A stretch of 64,000 nt of DNA, from NCBI GenBank assembly GCA_003353845.1, contig PIVT01000002.1, positions 1-64,000 on the forward strand, given 5' to 3'. The translations under genes were made by a program, and so were the position numbers. The stretch is from Pseudomonadota bacterium. Its GTDB lineage: Bacteria; Myxococcota_A; UBA9160; JADFDR01. Of the stretch, positions 10,632 through 21,100 are shown in pieces (position 1 is the stretch's first letter; the number at the start of each line of letters is the position of its first letter). The notes under the pieces are model-generated. The model ran no database searches and was not told the origin of the DNA. It saw only the letters and a program-made list of their open reading frames with translations.

Positions 10632-12740
10632 ATGGAATCAACCATGAACGATCTGATTGCACAACTCACACTGGTGCCTATTGCGGCCAGTGTGCTCGGC
10701 CTGGCCATCGCGGCCTTCTTCTACTTCCGTGTGAAATCCCTCCCTGAGGGCACGGACACCATGAACATGATCGCTCGCTACATCCGCGAAGGCTCCATGG
10801 CCTTCCTGATGCGCGAGTACAAAGTGCTCGCCGTCTACTCGGTGGCTGTTTTCGGATTGCTCTTCTTCGCCTTTAGGACTGAGGGCACGGGCCTGATCGC
10901 GGGTTCCTGTTTCTTGCTCGGTGCTTTCTTGTCGCTCTTCTCCGGTTTTATCGGAATGAAGGCCGCCACCTACGCCAATGTGCGCACCACCCAGGCGGCG
11001 CGTACAGGCTCCAAGCCCGACGCGCTCTTGACCGCCCTGGACGGCGGCGCCGTTATGGGCCTGTGTGTTGCGGCGACGGCATTGCTCGGTCTCGGCGGGC
11101 TCTACATGATTTTCCGCAACGATCCCCATCTCAGCACGGTGCTGCACAGCTTTGCAGTGGGTGCTTCTTCCATCGCACTCTTTGCACGCATCGGTGGCGG
11201 TATCTACACCAAGGCTGCTGACGTCGGCTCTGACATCGCCGGTAAGGTGGTTGAAGGCATTCCCGAAGATGATCCGCGCAACCCCGGCGGCATCGCCGAC
11301 AACGTGGGCGATAACGTGGGTGACGTTGCCGGTATGGGCGCTGATATTTACGAGTCTTTGGTGGCTGCTCTCGTCGCTGCCATGGCCATCGCATTGACGG
11401 CCAAGACCGAGTACGTCGAGAGCCTCTTTCTCAATGCTCGCGAAGGTGTGGATCTCACCTTCTTGGCGGTAACCCTGCCGATCTTCCTGGCTGGACTTGG
11501 CTTGTTGCTCAGCATCGTTTGTATCTTCATCGCTCGCGCCATGCGACAAGGAGCTCCGGCTCTCGTGTTGCGGGCCGCCTTGATCATCCCCTCCATCTTG
11601 ATGTGCTTTGTGGCTTACGTCGCCATGCCCATGTTGGGTGTCAGCCAGTGTGTGACTTACGCACTGGCCGCCGGTGCCATCGGCGGTGGGTTGATCGGTT
11701 TGGTCACCGAGTATTACACAGCTCATGGCCCCATTCAGAAGGTGGCTGAAGCTTCCAAGACCGGTGCCGGTACCAACATCATCTCCGGTCTGGCCGTGGG
11801 TATGGAGAGCACCGTGGTCTCCATGTTCATCATCGCTTGTGCCGGCTTCGTCGCCAATATGGTGATGCCCGAAGGCATGGGACTCTACGGCATTGCCATG
11901 AGCGCCGTGGGTATGCTGGCTGGAACCGCCATCGTTATGACTGTCGATGCTTACGGACCGATTTCTGATAACGCCGGCGGCATCAGCGAAATGAGTGGCC
12001 TCGGCCCAGAGGTTCGCGCCATCACCGATGAACTCGACTCCGTAGGAAACACCACCGCGGCCATCGGAAAGGGCTTTGCTATTGGCTCCGCCACCTTGAC
12101 TGTGCTCAGTCTGTTCTCCGCATTCATTCTCGAAGTGAATCACGTGCGCGGTCTTGCCGGTGTAGAAACACTGGTGTTGAGACTCGACGATGCGCGCATT
12201 CTCATTGGTCTCTTGCTGGGTGCTTGTTTGCCTTACGCAGTTGGTGCTAGCACCATGATCGCGGTGGGCAAGGCTGCCCAGGCCATCATCAACGAGATCA
12301 AACGCCAGTTCGACGAGATCCCCGGTCTGCGCGAAGGCAAGGCCGAGCCCGAGGGCATCGTCATCGTCGACATTGCCACCAAGGCGGCGCTGTCACAGAT
12401 GGTACTTCCCGGCACGGTAGCCATTGCGGCACCGGTATTCATTGGTTTCGTCCTCGGCCCAGCGGCTTTGGCCGGTATGCTTGCCGGTGCCGTTGCCGTG
12501 GGTGCTTCTCTCTCGCTCTTCATGGCCAATGCCGGTGGGGCTTGGGACAACGCCAAGAAGTTCATTGAGAGTGGCGGACTGACCGATCACCCCAAGGGTT
12601 CCGATGCCCACAAGGCCGCCGTGGTGGGTGACACCGTTGGCGATCCCTTCAAGGATACTTCGGGTCCGGGTGTTGCGATTTTGATCAAGGTGATGAGCGT
12701 TGTGAGTCTCTTGATCGCACCGCTGATTGCGCTTGGATAA
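10632..12740 (+). CDS. hppA: Membrane-bound ion-pumping pyrophosphatase
   Basis: Integral membrane enzyme that couples hydrolysis of PPi to pumping H+ (or Na+) across the membrane. It is 702 residues long, highly hydrophobic, with about 16 predicted membrane segments. The signature [19 protein letters not shown] and the following [18 protein letters not shown] carry the Asp/Lys residues that bind Mg-PPi; a second cluster, DNAGGISEM, and a third, [11 protein letters not shown], complete the site. In the position that separates the two classes the motif is GNTTAA, with Ala and not Lys, which by known family rules indicates a K+-dependent enzyme. That class includes both H+ and Na+ pumps, and I cannot tell which from inspection. 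Two in-frame ATGs (10632, 10644) are possible starts; the second has the better-spaced ribosome binding site. Confidence 0.95.
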   Translation: MESTMNDLIAQLTLVPIAASVLGLAIAAFFYFRVKSLPEGTDTMNMIARYIREGSMAFLMREYKVLAVYSVAVFGLLFFAFRTEGTGLIAGSCFLLGAFLSLFSGFIGMKAATYANVRTTQAARTGSKPDALLTALDGGAVMGLCVAATALLGLGGLYMIFRNDPHLSTVLHSFAVGASSIALFARIGGGIYTKAADVGSDIAGKVVEGIPEDDPRNPGGIADNVGDNVGDVAGMGADIYESLVAALVAAMAIALTAKTEYVESLFLNAREGVDLTFLAVTLPIFLAGLGLLLSIVCIFIARAMRQGAPALVLRAALIIPSILMCFVAYVAMPMLGVSQCVTYALAAGAIGGGLIGLVTEYYTAHGPIQKVAEASKTGAGTNIISGLAVGMESTVVSMFIIACAGFVANMVMPEGMGLYGIAMSAVGMLAGTAIVMTVDAYGPISDNAGGISEMSGLGPEVRAITDELDSVGNTTAAIGKGFAIGSATLTVLSLFSAFILEVNHVRGLAGVETLVLRLDDARILIGLLLGACLPYAVGASTMIAVGKAAQAIINEIKRQFDEIPGLREGKAEPEGIVIVDIATKAALSQMVLPGTVAIAAPVFIGFVLGPAALAGMLAGAVAVGASLSLFMANAGGAWDNAKKFIESGGLTDHPKGSDAHKAAVVGDTVGDPFKDTSGPGVAILIKVMSVVSLLIAPLIALG

Positions 12741-12749
12741 AACGCTCAG

Positions 12750-14372
12750 CTACTCTACATAACCCAGCGCGCGCAGTCTCTCCATCTCGTCCAGGTTTAA
12801 CTCGCCTTGGATCGGTTTGCCTTCGGGCATTGGCGGCGGAGGGCTGGGCTTGTTGAGTGCTGGCATATTGGGTCCGATAGTTCGTTCCGGCACCTTGAAG
12901 CCGCGTCGATGCGTGAGTCGGTGAACCACCATGGGTGATACTTGCCGTGCTAGCGATTGCACGCAGGGGTCTTCCGCTTCCTCCGCTGTTGCGATTTCTG
13001 GTTTCACGAGCTCTTGCCAGTTTTGAGCGTCGTCGTCGGAGCGAATCACAAAGCGCAATAAAGGATCGATGTCGGGTTCGCTCTCCGAGATGTCCACGGA
13101 AGAAGGCGCCAGAGACCAGCGGAAGCTGCAGTCTTGGCCGTGGGCGGCAAACAACCATTGGCCCTCGCGCGTAATGAAAGAGCTCATCGGTGGTACGGTG
13201 TCCGAGGCGCTGCTGTCCCCGCTGGCCAAGGCGTGTAAGTCGCGTTGCCAACGCGCTTCATCGGGCACTGTTTCAATGTCAGCTAATTTCAATAGGCTGT
13301 CGTGGAGATCGGTGAGAGAAACCGGTTGAGTGACGCGCACGCCTGGTTTGACCGAAGCTGCTTGCTTGCCGAATTTTGTGGCCCCGAACTTGATAACCCC
13401 GAACTTGATAACCAAGGGGACTTCGGTTTCGGCCTCCAATATCGCTTGCCCGTGCTGGAACCAACGATCTTCCTCTCCCAAAGATTCACCGTGGTCGGCA
13501 GTCAACACGATGGTGGCATTCTCGTAGAATCCCAATCGCTGCAAACCCTTCAACAGCACTTTGATCTGACCATCGGCGGTTGCAATTTCACCGTCGTAAC
13601 GTCCGATCCACTCTGACGCATATTCCAAGCCTTCGATGCGCTGATAGGCGGGGACCTTGCCGGGCAATTCACCTTCGGCGGGAAGCGAAAATTTTTCAGC
13701 ATAGGGTTCGAGAGGTTTGTAAGGGCCGTGGGGTTCGATGAGGTGAATAAACAAAAAGCTGCGTGGCCCCACTTCCTTAAGCCAACTCAAGGCCTCTTCC
13801 ACGGTGTCGGAGGCGCTGCGTTCGAAGTGCCCGATGAATCCCATGCCGGGTACGGGCAAGTTGGGTTTTCCTCCCCCCGGGCTGAACTCGCCGCTGTACA
13901 CATCGAAGCCTTGGCCAAAGCCACTGAACTGATTGAACATGACGAAGCTGCTGACAAAGCCACCGGTGTTCCAACCGGCGGCTTGAAAGCGCTCGCTCAA
14001 GGTGACGTTTTCCTCGGGCAGAACGCGGAACAGGCGCTCAACACCATGTCGATAGGGATTCAACCCTGTGAAGATCGATGCCATGGCAGGTGTGGTGGTC
14101 GTGGCCGGCGCGTAGGTCCGTTCGTAGAGGGCGCCCTCACTGGCCAACTGGCAAATGGCCGGCGAGGTGTTGCGTGAGTAGCCGTAACAGGGCAGGTGAT
14201 CGGCGCGCAAGGTATCTACGACGATGAGAACCACGGGCCCGGGTTCGGCTGGGGCTTGGGTGGATGTCGTCTCGGTACTGGCGTCGTCCTGGCCGCCGCA
14301 GCCTGAAATCGACAACCCGAGCACAAGAACCGACAGGAGTTGGAGCGGTTTCTGAATCCATGGATTGTGCAC
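12750..14372 (-). CDS. Sulfatase-superfamily lipoprotein (no formylglycine Cys)
   Basis: 540 residues. A lipoprotein signal peptide ends in SISGC (lipidated Cys25). The alkaline-phosphatase/sulfatase fold follows: VLIVVDTLRADH (metal ligand Asp53), the TTTPAMASIFTG segment at 92-103, and TADHGESLGEEDRWFQHG further on (metal-binding Asp and His). In true sulfatases the nucleophile segment is CxPxR; here Thr93 takes the Cys place and Met97 the Arg place. It is therefore more likely a phosphatase/phosphotransferase-like or otherwise noncanonical hydrolase than a formylglycine sulfatase. The substrate is unknown. A short in-frame repeat (VIKFG, VIKFG, ATKFG) lies near 343-357. The gene converges on hppA with a 9-bp gap and is divergent from a second member at 14556. 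Confidence 0.85.
   Translation of the reverse strand: MHNPWIQKPLQLLSVLVLGLSISGCGGQDDASTETTSTQAPAEPGPVVLIVVDTLRADHLPCYGYSRNTSPAICQLASEGALYERTYAPATTTTPAMASIFTGLNPYRHGVERLFRVLPEENVTLSERFQAAGWNTGGFVSSFVMFNQFSGFGQGFDVYSGEFSPGGGKPNLPVPGMGFIGHFERSASDTVEEALSWLKEVGPRSFLFIHLIEPHGPYKPLEPYAEKFSLPAEGELPGKVPAYQRIEGLEYASEWIGRYDGEIATADGQIKVLLKGLQRLGFYENATIVLTADHGESLGEEDRWFQHGQAILEAETEVPLVIKFGVIKFGATKFGKQAASVKPGVRVTQPVSLTDLHDSLLKLADIETVPDEARWQRDLHALASGDSSASDTVPPMSSFITREGQWLFAAHGQDCSFRWSLAPSSVDISESEPDIDPLLRFVIRSDDDAQNWQELVKPEIATAEEAEDPCVQSLARQVSPMVVHRLTHRRGFKVPERTIGPNMPALNKPSPPPPMPEGKPIQGELNLDEMERLRALGYVE
13373..13417 (-). repeat. Degenerate 15-bp tandem repeat inside the sulfatase-like gene
   Basis: On the + strand CCCCGAACTTGATAA is present twice back to back, next to a third diverged copy (GCCCCGAATTTTGTG-like). 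In the protein this gives VIKFG-VIKFG-ATKFG. The length is a multiple of three, so the frame is kept. It probably lies in a surface loop, and the similarity to the other short duplications of this window suggests slippage. Confidence 0.7.
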
Positions 14373-14474
14373 GCTTGTGAACCTCTGGCCAAAAGAGGAG
14401 CGGGACGCCCGAACTGAGAATCCCGTCGGTGAATATCGAATTGAGAATATAGCTGCGAAGCGGCTTTGATCGAG

Positions 14475-14499
14475 CTAAAACCCTGTAAGGGTGATTTAG
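14475..14499. promoter_or_regulatory. Dyad symmetry in the divergent sulfatase promoter region
   Basis: CTAAA-ACCCT-gta-AGGGT-ga-TTTAG forms a nearly perfect 10-bp inverted repeat with a 3-nt centre. It sits midway in the 183-bp gap between the two divergent sulfatase-like genes. Its position fits an operator acting on both genes. No T tract is attached, so termination is unlikely. The role is inferred from symmetry and location only. Confidence 0.4.
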
Positions 14500-14555
14500 G
14501 GCGCGAGAACCCGTTTGGAACGTTTGGGTAGTTGAGATAGTTGGGGGAGGAACAG

Positions 14556-16151
14556 ATGAATCCGGGCCAAAGCAATCAGGTTTTTGTGAGGCGGGGACGC
14601 CGAGCTTGTTTTGCCGGAAGTGTTCTGGCCCTGCTGGCCTTGGCCGGAGGCTGCAGTGAGAAGGAGGAGCCTGCCAACACCGCTTCCTCCGTGAAAGAAG
14701 AAGTGCAGGCAAGGATTCTCTTTGAAGCTGAGATTCAACCCGACATCATTCTCATCACTGTCGATAGCTTGCGGTCGGATCACGTCGGTTCCTACGGGTA
14801 CGAGCGCGATACCACTCCCAACGTAGACCGCTTGGCGGACAATGGCGTTCTTTTCGAGCGAGCCGTGTCCCAAGCTTCCTGGACCTTGCCCGCCGTGGCC
14901 AGCATCCACACTTCTCTTTACCCCAGCCAGCACACCGCCACCGGCACGAACAGTTCCATCGGTCCCGAGGTCGCCACCCTGGCCGAGGCCCTGAAGGCAG
15001 CGGGTTACGCCACGGCAGGTTTCATCAGCAACGAGTTGCTCACAGCACAATACGGGTTTGCTCAGGGTTTTGATGTGTTTGACGACTCCAACGCCAAGCC
15101 GGATGACGCCATTACCTCGGAAGACCTGACGGGTCTGGCCTTGGCGCAAGTGAGTGCGCCACGCGAGCAGCCTCTCTTTTTGTGGGTGCATTACGCCGAT
15201 CCTCAAGCGGCCTTCATGGCCCATGCGGAGCATGATTTTACACAGGCCTATGAGGGAGAACTTTCCGGACAGGTGGTGAGTTCGGCCTTGCTCGAAGAGC
15301 GCGTTCCAGCGTTGGCGCAAATGGGCCCCGCGGATCGAGCGACTGAGATCGGCTATGTGGTCGACTTGTACGACGGAGAGATTTCGTACACCGATCGATG
15401 GATTGGTGCCTTGATAGATGGCCTGGGGAAAAATACCAATCGGCCCAAAGTAATTTTATTTACCGCAGATCACGGTGAGTACTTCATGGAGCGAGGACGC
15501 TTTGATCACGCGCGCGATGTTTATGACGAACTGGTGCATGTCCCCCTGATTGTCAGTGGGGAAATCGATGATCGCTTGCGTGGCACCAGCGTGTTGGATG
15601 CCGTAGAGACGGCCAGCCTGGCCAAGACCATGATGGCGATGGCAGGTCAGGAAGCTAGCTCTTTTCAAGGTGTTGATTTGCTTGAAGTGGCCCGCGGTGC
15701 AGTGACGGCGCCGTCGGTTGTCTACAGTGAGGGTAGTGTTCCCGGATCCACTGTCCCTAAATTGGCCGCAGAGTCCGACGGATGGAAGCTTATCGATAAC
15801 GCGGAAGAGAACAGTTACGAGCTCTACGATTTAAAAGAGGACCCCGAGGAGAGTTACAACTTGTTCGGCACCGACCAAGGCCTCAACATGACCGCCCGAC
15901 TCATGCCCGAGGTGTCGGAGTATGACCGCCGCTTAAGCGGAGAAGCTCCCCCTATGGAACTCGCCAGCCCCGAGCCTGAAGAGTTTGAAATAGAGGGCGA
16001 TGTGGTGGGCGAGGCCGCCCCGGCGCAGCAAGCGGCAGAAGAGGGCGATCTGACGCGTGAAAAAATCATGGAACGCGTTCGCGCCCGCATGGATTCCATG
16101 CGAGCCCAGCAGCGCCAGGACGCCAAGAAAATGAAAGAAGAAAGCCAGTAA
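14556..16151 (+). CDS. Sulfatase-superfamily lipoprotein (no formylglycine Cys), second copy
   Basis: 531 residues from the ATG at 14556, which has a strong ribosome binding site (GGGGAGGAA, 14544-14552). The signal peptide ends in LAGGC (Cys33). Core motifs are IILITVDSLRSDH (Asp70) and SQASWTLPAVASIHTSLYPS, where Thr110 occupies the nucleophile position in place of formylglycine Cys. Downstream come FTADHGEYFMERGRFDHA and a late YDLKEDPEESYNL segment typical of sulfatase-like proteins. The C-terminal ~80 residues are acidic then strongly charged and probably coiled-coil. It shares architecture with the divergent neighbour but is clearly diverged, so the pair looks like an old duplication. 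Substrate unknown; probably anchored in the outer membrane facing the periplasm. Confidence 0.85.
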   Translation: MNPGQSNQVFVRRGRRACFAGSVLALLALAGGCSEKEEPANTASSVKEEVQARILFEAEIQPDIILITVDSLRSDHVGSYGYERDTTPNVDRLADNGVLFERAVSQASWTLPAVASIHTSLYPSQHTATGTNSSIGPEVATLAEALKAAGYATAGFISNELLTAQYGFAQGFDVFDDSNAKPDDAITSEDLTGLALAQVSAPREQPLFLWVHYADPQAAFMAHAEHDFTQAYEGELSGQVVSSALLEERVPALAQMGPADRATEIGYVVDLYDGEISYTDRWIGALIDGLGKNTNRPKVILFTADHGEYFMERGRFDHARDVYDELVHVPLIVSGEIDDRLRGTSVLDAVETASLAKTMMAMAGQEASSFQGVDLLEVARGAVTAPSVVYSEGSVPGSTVPKLAAESDGWKLIDNAEENSYELYDLKEDPEESYNLFGTDQGLNMTARLMPEVSEYDRRLSGEAPPMELASPEPEEFEIEGDVVGEAAPAQQAAEEGDLTREKIMERVRARMDSMRAQQRQDAKKMKEESQ

Positions 16152-16260
16152 GTTCCCAAGGACCTCAGAACACCTCTGTGAGCCCCGCTCATCGATTAAG
16201 CCAGCACATCCACTGGCCGATAAACCACTAATAGCGCTGTCAAACCCAAGCTGTTGGAGA

Positions 16261-17124
16261 GTGGTCGTGATCGGCAAAGACTGGACACTGAAAAGAACTG
16301 CGTATGGGGTCTCGCTGGCTTTCGTCTGGGTTCTACTCTTCGGTCTGTGCACGGGGGCTCAGGCGGAAACCTATCGTTGGGAAGATACATCGGGCCGTAC
16401 TCACTACGCCGATTCTTTGCACGGTGTACCTGAGGACTATCGAGATCAGGCGAAGGAAATTGCGAGATCTCTGGGCAAGCCCATCAGGGTGCTCTCCTCC
16501 TCAACACCGGATAATCAAGAAGGTGCGCCATTAAACTGGCAGGAATTTGAGCAGGCCCTGCAAGAAGAGGCGGCCAAGGAAAACGCCGAGGCAGATTCCG
16601 AGCAGGAAAGCACGATGCCAGAATTCAACTTTTCCATTCCAGGGAGCGATGGGGAGGAGCTGGATGTTAAGGCCGTCTTGGGCCAGCTCATGGAGGATGT
16701 TTCGGGTTGGGCCTTGGTCGGCATGGTGCTGAAGATGTTGGCGCTCTTTGCCGTCACCTTCTTCATCATGGTCTGGATTTCGGGAGTGATCCTGAAATGG
16801 GCCTGTTCCATTCTGGGGGAGAATATAGGCCTGGCCAAGGCCATGCTGGTTTCCTTTCTGCAAGGCCTGGCGGGATTTTTTGTAGGGGCCAGCTTCGGGC
16901 TCGTCGATGCCTTCGCCATGAGTGAGGCCACGACCGGGCCGGCCTTGGGCTTTCAGGCCATTTCTCTGGTTGTTGCCTTGTTGGCCGATGCATTGGTGAT
17001 TCGCTTGATGATTTGCCAGAGCTACTTAAAATCTTTGGCCATTACTCTTCTGCGCATGATTCTGATCTTCGTGTTGGCCCTGGGGTTCGCGTTTTTCCTC
17101 GGGTTCTTAAGTGCCATTTTCTAG
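16261..17124 (+). CDS. DUF4124-domain multi-pass membrane protein
   Basis: 287 residues, function unknown. A signal peptide (about 1-36, ending GAQA) is followed by a DUF4124-like segment (TYRWEDTSGRTHYADSLHG), a small domain found at the N-terminus of many proteobacterial envelope proteins. Next come an acidic linker and four or so hydrophobic helices filling the last ~140 residues. The combination of an exported DUF4124 domain with a membrane bundle is not one I recognise as a named family. GTG starts at 16261 and 16267 are both possible. The gene is convergent with the next one. Confidence 0.75.
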   Translation: MVVIGKDWTLKRTAYGVSLAFVWVLLFGLCTGAQAETYRWEDTSGRTHYADSLHGVPEDYRDQAKEIARSLGKPIRVLSSSTPDNQEGAPLNWQEFEQALQEEAAKENAEADSEQESTMPEFNFSIPGSDGEELDVKAVLGQLMEDVSGWALVGMVLKMLALFAVTFFIMVWISGVILKWACSILGENIGLAKAMLVSFLQGLAGFFVGASFGLVDAFAMSEATTGPALGFQAISLVVALLADALVIRLMICQSYLKSLAITLLRMILIFVLALGFAFFLGFLSAIF

Positions 17125-17174
17125 CCGACCTGAAACAAGCTTCTTGGATGTTCGTCTTTCTGACTCGTCGAAGT

Positions 17175-18002
17175 TTATTCATCCAGTGAAAGAATCCTGA
17201 CCAGAGGATCCCACCAGCTCTCTCGTGAGGCGTAGAGCAGTACGCTGACAAGAACGGGCAATAGCGAAGCCAGCATGAAGAAATTGGCGACGACCGAAAG
17301 GTCCACCAGCAAGAACTCATTGGCCAGGCGCGAGAAGTCCATCCAATGCCCGCCACCTTTGGCATTTTCGTACTGCCAGCGATGTTCCGGGCTGTGCACC
17401 AGACGCCAGGCAAAGCGAATATTGTCAAAGGTGATGAGGAAGCCCAGAAACGCGTACAAGGGGCGCTCCACATTGTGTACGCAGGCAAAGCCACTCATGG
17501 CGCGATACAAAAAGATCCCGGCAAAGATCAACTCGAATCCATGGCCCATGGCAATGGTGAGCGGCTCTTTCAATGGGGTCATCATACAAAGAGCGTGGCC
17601 GGCGATCAGGGTGGCGAGTAGGGCCAGCGAGAGGGGCTTGCGTCGATACAGGAAGAGCAGGTAACCGAAGAGTGCATAGATGCAGACGATGAGCAGTTTG
17701 CTGGGCTCTTGATGCATGGTGACACCACCGCCATAGGTAAAATCAAAGGCGGGAATCGAAGGTACGCCAAAGGCCCAGCCGGCGAGGGTGTGTCCCAGTT
17801 CGTGCACCAGGGTCTTCATCATGCTGGATAGGGTGTACAAGAGGCGTGAGTACAAGGCCCAGAACCCCAAACCGGCACCAATCACCATGGCGATGATGGC
17901 TTGCTTGTCAGAACCCTTGTCCGAGCTTTCGATGCCTGAATCCAAATGATCCATTCTCGATAGATCGGTCTGTGCGGGGTTTGGGTTGAAGAAAAGCTGC
18001 AT
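17175..18002 (-). CDS. M50-like membrane metalloprotease (HELGH)
   Basis: 275 residues with several membrane helices. The zinc-binding HELGH motif is at 67-71, at the edge of a helix (MMKTLVHELGHTLAGWAFG), as in the M50B-like peptidase family. The second metal ligand motif of classical site-2 proteases (NxxPxxxxDG) was not found, so proteolytic activity is uncertain. Site-2-type proteases cleave membrane-embedded substrates such as anti-sigma factors, but no such partner lies next to it. It is convergent with the DUF4124 gene, 50 bp apart. Confidence 0.75.
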   Translation of the reverse strand: MQLFFNPNPAQTDLSRMDHLDSGIESSDKGSDKQAIIAMVIGAGLGFWALYSRLLYTLSSMMKTLVHELGHTLAGWAFGVPSIPAFDFTYGGGVTMHQEPSKLLIVCIYALFGYLLFLYRRKPLSLALLATLIAGHALCMMTPLKEPLTIAMGHGFELIFAGIFLYRAMSGFACVHNVERPLYAFLGFLITFDNIRFAWRLVHSPEHRWQYENAKGGGHWMDFSRLANEFLLVDLSVVANFFMLASLLPVLVSVLLYASRESWWDPLVRILSLDE

Positions 18003-18145
18003 TGGACCTGTTTTGTCAGCGCTGCTTTCCGTTTGAAGTGTTTTCGGCGCATTTAAAGAGGGGAACGCCCTGCGTATAGTGGCGCATGAAAAGGGTGCGG
18101 AACGCTGCCCCGTATAACTTGGTCCCGGAATGACCGAGAATCAAA

Positions 18146-21100
18146 ATGTGTGGATCGGGTGTCGAAACGGTAAGAAAGGTAAAGAGACCAGCAGCAATCG
18201 TGTTTTCCACTTTGGGAGGTTTGGCTCTACTTGCTGTGTTGCACGACCCTGCTTATTCCGCAGCCAATTCCACAGCCAATTCCACAGCCAATTCCACAGC
18301 CAAAGGGGACGTGAATGCGGACGGTCGATGGGATGTCGGTGATGTATTGAAGACCCAACAGCATCTTCTCTCCACAAAGGAATTAAACAGGGATGAAGTG
18401 GATGCCGCAGATGTTCATCCCTTGGGGTCGGGATCCGAGCTGGGATCCGAAGCGGGTAATGGGGATGTGAATATTGGCGACGTGTTATTGCTGATCCGTG
18501 GTGTGGCTTCTAAAAATGATGCCGACCTGGATGGCGATGGTTTGAACAAGGCCGAAGAGTCCACGCTGGGGACCAGCGATTTCTCAACCGATACAGACGG
18601 CGATGGGCTCGACGATGCCATGGAAGTTTCCGAGGTCTCAGGCACCAGTCCAGTCGAGCCCGATAGCGATGGCGATGGTCTGTCCGACGGCCTTGAGGTG
18701 AATTTTCTCAAGTCGGACCCCAGCACTTCGGATGCAGTGACTCACGTGGGTTCGACCTCGGGGTTCTTTCGTGTCAGTGAATCCGGTGCGGCCACGTATT
18801 CCATTCCGCTGATGACGCTCGCAGGTACAGCCGGTGTCGTCCCGCAAATAACCCTTCGTTACAACAGCCAGGTCGGGAACTCCTTGCTCGGTAAGGGCTG
18901 GTTCATGGACGGCATCTCAGCCATTGCACGCTGTCGACAAACCCTGCATCAAGATGGACAGGCCATGCCCATCACCTGGGGCGTGGCGGATCGTTTTTGC
19001 CTCAATGGGCAAAGGCTCGTTGTGGTGTCGGGAGATTATGGCGTTGATGGATCCGTCTACAAAACGGAGATCGATTCTTTTGTGAAAGTTACCCTTGTCT
19101 CTGGTGCACAAAATCTCCCGGGGAATCCTGATCACTTTATTGTCGAGGGCAAGGACGGATCTGTTTCCTTTATGGGGAACGTCCCAGGTGGATCTTATGC
19201 GGATGCAAGGCAAGTCAATATCAATGGCGGGGTTCTCAGTTGGGCGATCAAGAAGTTTGAAGACAGCGTGGGGAATCCCATCTGGTATGAGTACGAGAAT
19301 GATGGAGACGGCCAACGTATCCATGAAATTAAATACGCTTACGGCTCGGCAGAGGGGCCCGATGCTGAGAATGCTTCCCTGCGTTTTACGTATGCGGATC
19401 GCCCGGATGTATTGTCAGGATTCACGGCGGGGCATTTCTTTAGAACGGCGAAGCGCCTTGAGAAGATTGAACTGTTTCATCAGGACGTGGAACTGCGGGA
19501 AACTCGCCTTAGCTACTTGCCGAGCAGTCCAACGATCAGAGTCAGTCGGTTGGAGGCGGTCCAGGAATGTGTGGATACGCTTTGCCAACCTCCCACCCGG
19601 TTTACCTGGTCTGTTGACGAGGAGGGCTTTGAAAGCGTTGGCAGAGAGTCGGATCTAATTACCGGTTCCGGAAATTGGGTGGCGGGGATGAGGCCGGCCG
19701 ATGTGAACGGGGATGGTCTCTTGGACCTTGTTTGGATCATCGGGGATGCTGATGATGGTGGCTCGGATATAGACCACCACCTTCGCTACGCCTTATCCGA
19801 CGGAAGGAGGTTGCTGCCCCATCATCAGAACATCGTGGACTTCGAGCCCGATTCGTCTCCGGATTGGGATGTGATTGACTACAATGCCGATGGTCGATCC
19901 GATGCCGTTGTGCGGGATCCCAGTGGTGTTTATCAGGCATACCTTTCGCAACCCGACACCAATGGCCATTGGGGTCTCAGGTCTAGCGCTTTGCAGACGC
20001 CCATTACAACGAGGCTAAGTCGTCAAAGGAATTCCCCGCCTGCCTTCAAGGATTTTAATTCTGATGGCTTGGTCGATGTCTACTACCGCGACAAAGATGG
20101 CATTGATCAGTTCCGCTACCTGAAGGTCGATCCGACACAGGCGGTCTCTTCGCAGCACTACTACGCCTTTGGAGATCCGCACGGCGCAGAGATCAGCAGT
20201 CCGGGAAACAGAACGCCCTGCATCGAGGGCTATCCCTGTGGTTGGGAGTTTGAGACTGGGGAGGTTGCTACAGAGGAGGGGGTGATTGAGCCCGAGAAAA
20301 TCCTCCTGCCTGGAAGTGCGCTGGACTTCAATGGAGATGGACAGCAGGACCTCTTGATACAACGAGCTGTGCGAACAAAGGACATCCGGGACCCATGTGA
20401 TTTCGACTGCAGCTATAGCCGACTGGCGACAACAAAGGAGGCGCAAACGTTTAGTGTGACGGACGGGTTTCAATTCTTTGATGGGTTGTGGCCCGTCTCC
20501 CCTGAACCCACTGATTTGTTTGCAGCGGATTTTAATGGCGATGGACTCACAGACCTGCTCTCTGAATACCGTGTTCCGACGGAGATCGACAGTGCTTATG
20601 GCTCCAGTGGGGGAAGCGTTGAGGAGTTTATTCATCTCAGTAACGGCAGTGGTTTTGAGCCAGCGATTTCGATTCGAAAGTATCAAGTGTTGGACACGGC
20701 ACCATTTATAGGGGAGATGCCAAAGCCATGGCGCCAACTCATTGACTACGATGGTGATGGCTTCGTCGATCTGCTTTATCAGGAGCAATGGACGACAGCG
20801 ATCTATGTCCTGCCCTGGAATTCTGAAACAAACCGCTTTGACGAACCCATCCATGTTCTCGACAACACCGGGTTGAGTTTTTCGAGACAGCAATTGTTTA
20901 TCGATATCTCAGGAGACCGCTTGCCCGACTACGTGAGCATACTCACTGGGACCAAAGGGAATATCAAGGTTTACCGCCATCGGGGAGATGGGCAGGTTCG
21001 ACAGGCCATCACGAAAATTACAAATGGTTTAGGGGCAGAAACAGATATTGCTTACGGCAGTATGGCCAATAGCCAGCACTACGAGCAGCTCAACATCAGT

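Noticed and set aside
10638-12143. Long minus-strand open frame (501 codons) opposite the pyrophosphatase
   Set aside because: The product is composed of His, Gly, Glu and Asp typical of reading the reverse of a membrane protein; hppA is certain.
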